Below are positions 1 through 5,415 of a stretch of DNA of 8,088 nt, piece by piece; the stretch's first letter is position 1, and each line of letters opens with the position of its first letter. Origin of the DNA: Candidatus Calidifonticultor daggyaiensis. GTDB taxonomy: Bacteria; Actinomycetota; Humimicrobiia; Humimicrobiales; Humimicrobiaceae. Under the pieces are notes generated by a model, which saw only the letters and a list, made by a program, of their open reading frames with translations, did no database searches and was not told the DNA's origin. Where the stretch lies: assembly GCA_015661035.1 (NCBI GenBank), contig JACVJA010000053.1, positions 1 through 8,088 on the forward strand. The letters run 5' to 3'. Position numbers and translations under genes: made by a program.

Positions 1-74
1 GCAATAACTTTTGAAAGGTCTTTAATTTTTTCATTATTATATCTTATGCCTTTAAATGGAATACATTCAACCAT
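1..74 (-). CDS. DUF1015-family protein, N-terminal fragment
   Basis: This is the 5' end of a leftward gene that runs off the left edge. Reading down from the ATG at 74-72 gives MVECIPFKGIRYNNEKIKDL and then SKVI, with a final partial GCN (Ala) codon. The pattern 'PF+G+RYN...K+.DLS.VIA' is how I remember the start of DUF1015 proteins, which usually continue into APPYDVI; that continuation lies outside the window. A Shine-Dalgarno sequence AAAGGG (minus strand, 85-80) sits 5 nt before the ATG and supports the start. The biochemical role of the family is not established and nothing here adds to it. The gene diverges from hypB across about 220 bp. The family call rests on only 24 residues, although their match to the pattern is good. 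Confidence 0.6.
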   Translation of the reverse strand, partial: MVECIPFKGIRYNNEKIKDLSKVI

Positions 75-296
75 GTTTTCCCTTTTCTTTTTAGCTTTAT
101 AAAATATAAAAGCTATGTTTAAATATGATTTATTAAAAATAAAGTAAATAAATTATAAATTATTAACCTTTTTTATAAAATATTTTTATAGTAAAATATA
201 TCGTCATTTGCAAAATTTTTATTTATAGTAGATATTGTTTTTTAAAATTTAAATAAATGAAAAATGTTAAATTTTTGAAATAGAAAGGGTTTAAAA
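75..296. other. Divergent intergenic region between DUF1015-like gene and hypB
   Basis: This AT-rich gap must hold promoters for both divergent genes. A weak candidate for hypB is TTAACC (163-168), an 18-bp spacer and TATAGT (187-192). That would give a leader of roughly 100 nt. A second weak candidate is TTGCAA (208-213) with GATATT (231-236). Sequence this rich in A+T yields many -10 look-alikes, so neither is secure. I see no clear operator palindrome and no small coding region. Confidence 0.3.
283..289 (+). promoter_or_regulatory. Ribosome binding site of hypB
   Basis: GAAAGGG ends 7 nt before the GTG at 297. It decides the start: no ATG gives a full N-terminus, and the first in-frame ATG is residue 10 (VMQYN), without a comparable site. 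Confidence 0.65.
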
Positions 297-956
297 GTGG
301 AAATAAAAATAATAAAAAATGTTATGCAATATAATAAAGAAGAAGCAGATGCTAATAGAGAATTATTAAAGGATAATAAGACAAAAATGATAAATATATT
401 ATCTTCACCTGGCGCAGGAAAAACATCTTTAATTATTGAAACGATAATTCAGCTAAAAGACTTATTTAGAATTGGTGTAATTGAGGGAGATATAGCATCA
501 ACTTATGATTCTGAAAAAATAAAAAAATTTACTGATAATGTTGTTCAGATAAATACAGGTGGGACCTGTCATTTAAATGCATCAATGGTAGCCAAGGCAT
601 TAAAAGAATTAAATGCAAGAGAGCTTGACATTATTTTTGTGGAGAATGTAGGAAATCTCATATGTCCGGTTGGATTTGATTTAGGTGAAAATTATAGAGT
701 ACTTGTTTCATCTGTTAGTGAAGGGGATGATAAGCCTATAAAGTATCCAAAAGCTTTTATTAAAAATGATTTAATTTTATTAAATAAATTAGATTTGTTA
801 GAAAATTCAAAAATTATTAGTGATTTCAATTTAGATTTTTTTATTAAAAATATTAAAGAAATTAATAATAATGTTGAGATAATAAAAATTTCCTGTAAAA
901 CAAAAGAAGGATTTGAAAGTTGGATTTCTTGGTTAAAAAATAAATTAAATGCATAA
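297..956 (+). CDS. hypB: HypB, nickel-handling GTPase for metalloenzyme maturation
   Basis: HypB is a cytoplasmic SIMIBI-class GTPase. With HypA it delivers nickel to [NiFe]-hydrogenase precursors. The 219-residue protein has a P-loop SSPGAGKTS (residues 36-44), the EGD segment (63-65), and the family signature NTGGTCHLNA (86-95) carrying the metal ligands Cys91 and His92. It also has ENVGNLICP (116-124) with the third ligand Cys123, the NKLD guanine-specificity motif (163-166), and an SCKTKEGF segment near residue 199 at the G5 position. It lacks the N-terminal CxxCGC nickel site of E. coli HypB and any His-rich stretch, as in many shorter homologues. The start is GTG. No hypA or other hyp gene is in the window. 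The neighbouring hydrogenase is of the [FeFe] type, which is matured by HydEFG and does not need HypB. HypB here therefore probably serves a nickel enzyme encoded elsewhere. Family assignment is very secure; the client is unknown. Confidence 0.95.
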   Translation: MEIKIIKNVMQYNKEEADANRELLKDNKTKMINILSSPGAGKTSLIIETIIQLKDLFRIGVIEGDIASTYDSEKIKKFTDNVVQINTGGTCHLNASMVAKALKELNARELDIIFVENVGNLICPVGFDLGENYRVLVSSVSEGDDKPIKYPKAFIKNDLILLNKLDLLENSKIISDFNLDFFIKNIKEINNNVEIIKISCKTKEGFESWISWLKNKLNA

Positions 957-958
957 AT

Positions 959-987
959 TGTATATTAATGTACTATATTAATTTACA
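959..987. repeat. Imperfect tandem/inverted repeat just after hypB
   Basis: Two adjacent 13-bp copies, TATATTAATGTAC (961-973) and TATATTAATTTAC (974-986), differ at one base. The same segment folds: TGTATATTAAT (959-969) pairs with ATTAATTTACA (977-987) with one mismatch and a 7-nt loop. It begins 2 nt after the hypB stop. No U-run follows, so it is not a standard intrinsic terminator. It could be a 3'-end stabilising hairpin or simple AT-rich duplication. Confidence 0.45.
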
Positions 988-1300
988 TAGAATAATTGAA
1001 TGACAAGGGATATCTAAATAATAAAAATATTTTTAAAACTTTTTATACAAAAAGCTAATAAAAAATTAAATTTTTAGAGCCATATCATTTTTTTAAAATT
1101 ATAGATAAAGATAATTTCTTTTTAAAATCCACAATTCTTAAAAACCTTAAAAATATTATTAAATATTACTTCTTTAGCAGCAATTTAAATATATTAAAAA
1201 TCAGCTTAGTAAAAATTGTTATTTTATTATTTTTTTTATTTTATAAAGGTTTTATTAGCAAGTTATAGTTTAAGATTAAAGTAGAGAAATATTAAAAAAT

Positions 1301-1412
1301 GTTACAAACTTATTACAAATTTTATTTTTTTTATTGCTTTTTTTTCATTAAAATGTTAGTATTAGCATTAATAAAAAGTTACAAGAATGTTACAATTAAA
1401 CATATTTGTAAC
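1301..1412. promoter_or_regulatory. Repeated GTTACAA boxes, candidate regulator-binding region
   Basis: TTACAA occurs at 1302 and 1313, and again at 1379 and 1390. Each pair has an 11-bp repeat period, and the two pairs are offset by exactly 77 bp. Three of the four copies are GTTACAA. The last copy (1389-1395) is also one arm of an inverted pair with TTGTAAC (1406-1412), separated by a 10-bp spacer. Direct repeats of about 6 bp at 11-bp period are the typical DNA target of OmpR/PhoB-type response regulators (for example the PhoP/PhoB boxes). The array lies immediately upstream of the kinase-hydrogenase operon. The function is inferred from spacing; the repeats themselves are plainly present. 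Confidence 0.5.
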
Positions 1413-1416
1413 TAAT

Positions 1417-1446
1417 TTGTTAAAATCATAAATCATAAATTATAAA
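1417..1446 (+). promoter_or_regulatory. Candidate promoter of the kinase-hydB-hydA operon
   Basis: TTGTTA (1417-1422) and TATAAA (1441-1446) are separated by 18 bp and match the sigma-70 hexamers at 4 and 5 of 6 positions. The -35-like hexamer begins 4 nt after the inverted TTGTAAC box. Transcription would start near 1452-1455, only a few bases before the ATG at 1457. That fits the lack of any Shine-Dalgarno sequence there. The -10 hexamer is part of a tandem repeat, so the true -10 could be the neighbouring copy (1448-1453). Confidence 0.35.
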
Positions 1447-1452
1447 TTATAA
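1425..1452. repeat. Four tandem heptamers ATYATAA
   Basis: ATCATAA, ATCATAA, ATTATAA and ATTATAA follow one another without a gap and end 4 nt before the kinase start codon. Each unit carries a -10-like hexamer (CATAAA or TATAAA) at the same phase. The tract occupies the place where a ribosome binding site would normally lie. Confidence 0.7.
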
Positions 1453-1456
1453 AGTT

Positions 1457-2221
1457 ATGAAAATAAATTTAGGTAAATACCAAATTAATATAACATTAAA
1501 TAAAAATAACATAAAAAGCAAGAAAATAAATGGTCAACTTTTAGATACAATTACTACATTAGAGTTTGTATCGCATGAGTTAAAAGGAGTTCTTGGTTCA
1601 ACAATAATGTGTGCTTACGCAATTCGCGATGGTTTTTTAGGACTTCTTAATTTTAAACAAAGAGCAACAATAGAAACAATAATTAGAAATTTAAAAAGGC
1701 TAGAAGCAACTATCAAAGACTTTTTGGATATTAGCAAAATTGAAGACGGCAATTTAAATATTAAGAAAGTAAAAGTAGATATAAATAAAGATATTATAAA
1801 AGAAATTGAAGATTCTTATATTTCTGAGCTATATGATAAAAGAATTAAAATTACAAATAATATACCAGAAAATTTAGTGATTAACACTGACAGAAGTTTG
1901 TTCCTTACAGTATTTAATAACCTCATAAGTAATGCCATTAAGTACGGCAATGCTGGCGGCCAAATAGTATTGTCTTATAATAAAATAAAAAATATGCATA
2001 GATTTAGTGTATTCAATTCGGGTACACCAATTAGTAATAATGACAAAGATAAGCTATTTAAGAAATTTTCACGCATTGAAAATGAGCAAAATAAAAAGGT
2101 TAAAGGCACAGGACTTGGTCTTTTTATAGTAAAAACAATTTTAAAAAATTTAGATGGGGATATATGGTTAGAGACTAGCGAAAATGGTAATAATTTTATT
2201 TTTGAATTAAAAGAAGAATAA
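1457..2221 (+). CDS. Small soluble histidine kinase without a sensor domain
   Basis: This is a two-component sensor kinase core of 254 residues. After a polar N-terminus of about 30 residues comes a HisKA dimerisation helix with the phospho-acceptor in FVSHELKG (His40). It continues to LDISKIEDGNL (about 90-100). The ATP-binding domain has an N-box NNLISNAIKYG (154-164), a G1-like FNSGTPIS (186-193) with Asn in place of the usual Asp of DxGxG, an F-box-like LFKKFSR (200-206) and G2 GTGLGLFIVK (217-226). There is no transmembrane segment, PAS, GAF or HAMP domain, so the protein should be cytoplasmic, with input from a partner or from its own short N-terminus. The ATG at 1457 is the first possible start in frame (a stop lies at 1436-1438) and has no Shine-Dalgarno sequence. 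The stop is 2 nt before hydB, so the genes are co-transcribed and probably translationally coupled. Similar kinase-like genes are known within clostridial-type hydrogenase clusters. The likely partner is the receiver gene at 8054; this is inference. Confidence 0.88.
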   Translation: MKINLGKYQINITLNKNNIKSKKINGQLLDTITTLEFVSHELKGVLGSTIMCAYAIRDGFLGLLNFKQRATIETIIRNLKRLEATIKDFLDISKIEDGNLNIKKVKVDINKDIIKEIEDSYISELYDKRIKITNNIPENLVINTDRSLFLTVFNNLISNAIKYGNAGGQIVLSYNKIKNMHRFSVFNSGTPISNNDKDKLFKKFSRIENEQNKKVKGTGLGLFIVKTILKNLDGDIWLETSENGNNFIFELKEE

Positions 2222-2223
2222 AC

Positions 2224-5200
2224 ATGATGAGTATTTCAACAGCTTTAGACAATCTAAAAAAGTTAAGACAAGAATCTATACAGAAATTAATTGAAGGTGG
2301 TCTGCTTTCCTCTACGAGAATTTATGTTGGTATGTCTACTTGTGAAATTGCTGCAGGTAGTAAAGAAATATTAAGTATTATAAATGAAGAAATTAAAAAA
2401 AATAATATAAAAGAGGTAATTGTTAAACAAAAAGGATGCGCCGGAAGATGTAACCTTGAGCCAACTATTGAAGTTTTACAGGCAGGCAAAGTTCCTTTTA
2501 AATATACGAATGTTACTCCAGAAAAGGCGCGTGAAATAATAAAAAACCATCTAATAGAAAATAATGTAAAGTCTGCTCCAAGAACAAAAGACTTACTTAC
2601 AGATCCTTTTATGTTAACTGATAGATCAAAATTTGTTTTTGGTGATATTGATATTTTTAAAAAACAAAAAAGAATAACTTTAAGAAATTGTGGAATAATC
2701 GACCCAGAAAATATAGATGATTATTTGTCAGTTAGAGGATACGAAGCTTTAGCAAAAGTTTTAACTAATTATACACCAGAAAAAGTAATTGATGAAATTA
2801 CAAAATCAGGTTTAAGAGGCAGAGGCGGTGGCGGTTTTCCAACAGGCCTTAAATGGAAATTAGTGTATCAAGAGAAGAGTGATGAAAAATATGTTATTTG
2901 TAATGCAGATGAAGGAGACCCTGGCGCTTTTATGGACAGGAGTGCCCTTGAGGGTGATCCTCATATTGTTTTGGAAGGAATGATTATTGCTGGGTTTGCA
3001 GTAGGCGCAAAAAAAGGTTTTGTTTATATTAGAGCTGAGTATCCTCTTGCAATAGAAAGATTAAAAATTGCAATAAGCGAAGCTAAAAAGTATGGATTTT
3101 TAGGAAAAAATATTTTAGGTACTGATTTTGAGTTTGATATAGAACTTGTTTTAGGTGCAGGAGCATTTGTTTGCGGCGAAGAAACTGCTTTAATTCACTC
3201 AATTGAAGGCAGTAGGGGAACCCCAACCACAAAACCGCCATATCCATCAGTTTCTGGGTTATGGGGTAAACCAACTTTAATTAATAATGTTGAAACTTTT
3301 GCAAATATTGCTGTGATAATTTTAGATGGTTACGAAAAATTTGCTGAAATTGGTACAGAAAAAAGTAAGGGGACAAAAGTATTTGCATTAGCCGGTAAAG
3401 TAAATAATACTGGTTTAATTGAGGTTCCAATGGGTATTACTTTAAGGGAAATAATATATGATATTGGTGGTGGAATTAAAGATGGCAAAAAGTTTAAAGC
3501 GGTATTAACTGGCGGACCTTCAGGTGGCTGTATTCCTGAGCAATTTTTAGATACTCCAGTTGATTATGACTCACTAAAAGAACTTGGTTCAATTATGGGA
3601 TCAGGCGGAATGATAGTTTTGGATGAAGACGACTGTATGATAGATGTAGCAAGGTATTTTTTAGAGTTTACCCAAAATGAATCTTGTGGAAAGTGTACCC
3701 CTTGTCGTGAAGGAACTAAAAGAATGCTTGAAATATTGATTAAAATAACCTCTGGTAAAGGTGAGCTTGAAGATATAGATAAACTTGAAAGGCTAGCCAA
3801 CCTAATAAAGAAAACTGCACTTTGTGGACTTGGGAATTCTGCTCCAAACCCAGTTATAACTACACTAAAATATTTTAGAGATGAGTATATTGCACATGTA
3901 AAATATAAGAAATGTCCTGCAGTTGTTTGCAAAGGTATTATATCGTCACCATGTCAGCACGCATGCTTTATTGGCGGCAGTGGGGCACCTTCCTATATCG
4001 CATTAATAGCACAGGAAAAATTTAAAGATGCAGTCGAGCTTTTATATAAAGAAAATCCTTTGCCAGTTATATGTGGAAGAGTTTGTCATCACCCCTGTGA
4101 GACAAAATGCAGACGTGGTGCAATTGATGAGCCTATTAAAATAAGGGAACTAAAAAGATTTTTAACAGATTATGCAATTAAAAATAATATAAATACCAGG
4201 AATTTAGTAAATTTAACTGTAAATGGTAATGGAAGTGAATATTTAAGTGAAAATAAAAAATTTAAAGTTGCAGTTATAGGTTCGGGACCAGCGGGTCTTA
4301 CTTGTGCATATTATTTAGTATTAAAAGGCTATGATGTAACTATATTTGAAAAATTACCAGTTGCAGGCGGAATGTTGGCTGTTGCAATTCCAGAGTATAG
4401 ACTGCCAAAGAGCCTTCTTCAATTTGAGATAGATCAGTTAAAAACTTTGGGGGTAAAGATAGTTTTAAATTTTGAAATAGGAAAAGATGAATCTATAGAT
4501 TCATTAAAAAGGAAATTTGATGCTGTATTTATAGCTGTTGGTGCTCATAAAGGTTTAAAACTTGGAATTGATGGTGAAGATTCTAACGGAGTTATTGATG
4601 CAGTTGATATATTAAGAGATATAAATCTTGGTAAAATTAAAAACTTTGGAAATAAAGTTGTAGTAATTGGCGGTGGAAATGCTGCAATTGATGCTGCAAG
4701 AACATTAAAAAGATTAGGAAAGGATGTTTCAATATTATATCGAAGAACAATTAATGAAATGCCGGCATGGCGGGAAGAAATAGATGAAGCAATAAAAGAA
4801 GGTATTGATATTAGATTTTTAGTTGCTCCTGTAAAAATAATAACTGAAAATAATACGGTAAAAGGTGTTGAATGCATAAAAATGGAACTTGGTGAGCTTG
4901 ATAAAAGTGGCAGAAGAAAACCAATACCTATTAAAGGTTCTGAATTTATTATTAACGTGGATTTGGTTGTACCAGCAATAAGCCAGGAACCTGATATTAA
5001 AAAATTAATTGAAAAAAATAATTTTAAAATTACAAAATGGAATACTTTTGATGTAGATAATGAAACTTTATATACCGGTATTGACAACATTTTTGCTGGT
5101 GGAGATGTTGTTTTAGGGCCAAAAACTGTAACGGAAGCAATGTCTCATGGAAAAATTGCTGCAGAAATGATCGATAAATTTATAAAGGGGTTACCTTTGG

Positions 5201-5415
5201 AAAGAAAATATGACGTAACTAAACCAGCAAAGGATGTTGAACTAGTTGAAATGTCAGAAGAAGATATTGAAAAGCTTGAAAGATTTGCAATACCAATGTT
5301 GCCAATAAATAAAAGGCTAAACAATTTTGTTGAAACTGAAATTACCTTTACAGAGATTCAAGCAGTTTGTGAAGCCAAACATTGTTTAAGATGTGATAAG
5401 GAGGAAAAAGAATGA
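2224..5415 (+). CDS. hydB: HydB/NuoF hydrogenase subunit fused to GltD/NfnB-like flavoprotein
   Basis: This is the diaphorase subunit of an NAD-linked [FeFe] hydrogenase, enlarged to 1063 residues (about 550-630 is usual). Domains in order are as follows. A thioredoxin-like [2Fe-2S] domain (about 30-110) has Cys40, Cys72 and Cys76, with Gly36 near the expected first ligand. The NuoF FMN/NADH core has GRGGGGFPTG (199-208), CNADEGDPGAF (226-236) and GAGAFVCGEET (311-321). A SLBB region follows. A [4Fe-4S] site CGKCTPC (488-494) is completed by Cys534. A GltD-type iron-sulfur domain has Cys564, 569, 577, 581, 617, 621, 625 and 629. The FAD Rossmann motif is GSGPAG (686-691). A second nucleotide Rossmann motif GGGNAA (816-821) is followed by YRR (839-841), which usually indicates NADP(H). 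IFAGGDVV is the FAD-closing motif, and a C-terminal CEAKHCLRCD (1049-1058) ends the protein. One continuous frame with smooth domain joins argues for a true fusion. The start at 2224 has only a weak AAGAAG site; Met at 2227 is also possible. It overlaps hydA by 4 bp. The NADP(H) specificity is inferred. Confidence 0.92.
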   Translation: MMSISTALDNLKKLRQESIQKLIEGGLLSSTRIYVGMSTCEIAAGSKEILSIINEEIKKNNIKEVIVKQKGCAGRCNLEPTIEVLQAGKVPFKYTNVTPEKAREIIKNHLIENNVKSAPRTKDLLTDPFMLTDRSKFVFGDIDIFKKQKRITLRNCGIIDPENIDDYLSVRGYEALAKVLTNYTPEKVIDEITKSGLRGRGGGGFPTGLKWKLVYQEKSDEKYVICNADEGDPGAFMDRSALEGDPHIVLEGMIIAGFAVGAKKGFVYIRAEYPLAIERLKIAISEAKKYGFLGKNILGTDFEFDIELVLGAGAFVCGEETALIHSIEGSRGTPTTKPPYPSVSGLWGKPTLINNVETFANIAVIILDGYEKFAEIGTEKSKGTKVFALAGKVNNTGLIEVPMGITLREIIYDIGGGIKDGKKFKAVLTGGPSGGCIPEQFLDTPVDYDSLKELGSIMGSGGMIVLDEDDCMIDVARYFLEFTQNESCGKCTPCREGTKRMLEILIKITSGKGELEDIDKLERLANLIKKTALCGLGNSAPNPVITTLKYFRDEYIAHVKYKKCPAVVCKGIISSPCQHACFIGGSGAPSYIALIAQEKFKDAVELLYKENPLPVICGRVCHHPCETKCRRGAIDEPIKIRELKRFLTDYAIKNNINTRNLVNLTVNGNGSEYLSENKKFKVAVIGSGPAGLTCAYYLVLKGYDVTIFEKLPVAGGMLAVAIPEYRLPKSLLQFEIDQLKTLGVKIVLNFEIGKDESIDSLKRKFDAVFIAVGAHKGLKLGIDGEDSNGVIDAVDILRDINLGKIKNFGNKVVVIGGGNAAIDAARTLKRLGKDVSILYRRTINEMPAWREEIDEAIKEGIDIRFLVAPVKIITENNTVKGVECIKMELGELDKSGRRKPIPIKGSEFIINVDLVVPAISQEPDIKKLIEKNNFKITKWNTFDVDNETLYTGIDNIFAGGDVVLGPKTVTEAMSHGKIAAEMIDKFIKGLPLERKYDVTKPAKDVELVEMSEEDIEKLERFAIPMLPINKRLNNFVETEITFTEIQAVCEAKHCLRCDKEEKE
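5397..5404 (+). promoter_or_regulatory. Ribosome binding site of hydA
   Basis: TAAGGAGG is a near-perfect anti-16S match, 7 nt before the ATG at 5412. It is embedded in the last codons of hydB. Together with the ATGA start/stop overlap (5412-5415) it sets the start of hydA and indicates coupled translation. Confidence 0.85.

Larger units (their letters stand above)
957..1456. other. 500-bp non-coding region between hypB and the kinase gene
   Basis: I see no open frame with a ribosome binding site on either strand here, and no tRNA or riboswitch-like conserved block. The sequence is almost pure A+T with long A and T runs. Its contents fall in two parts. The hypB 3' side has a repeat/hairpin at 959-987. 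The kinase side (1301-1452) has the TTACAA boxes, a possible promoter and tandem heptads. The middle (about 990-1300) shows nothing I can name. A distant inverted pair AAAACCTT/AAGGTTTT (near 1140 and 1246) is too far apart to interpret. Confidence 0.6.

Noticed and set aside
1417..1423. TTGTTAA as a Rex (NADH-sensing repressor) half-site before the operon
   Set aside because: The Rex operator needs the inverted TTAACAA partner about 4 nt away. It is absent here and I found no full site upstream of any gene in the window.
957..1456. Small RNA, riboswitch or short coding gene in the long gap
   Set aside because: No conserved riboswitch core, G/C stem or open frame with a ribosome binding site could be seen. 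The T/A runs alone do not support a gene.
1578..1590. Alternative kinase start downstream of an AAAGGAG sequence
   Set aside because: Starting there would remove the phospho-acceptor His40 and the first HisKA helix, which are otherwise intact.
4171..4270. Possible boundary error joining two separate genes (hydB and gltD-like)
   Set aside because: The frame is continuous from the NuoF cluster through the eight-Cys domain into the FAD motif, with no stop, no internal ribosome binding site plus ATG at the join, and the linker length expected for fused domains.
4545..5090. Long minus-strand open frames inside hydB, such as this one and 3564-3932
   Set aside because: They lie fully antisense to a coding region with clear domain motifs, have no ribosome binding site, and translate to low-complexity Ser/Ile/Phe-rich sequence typical of reversed AT-rich codons.
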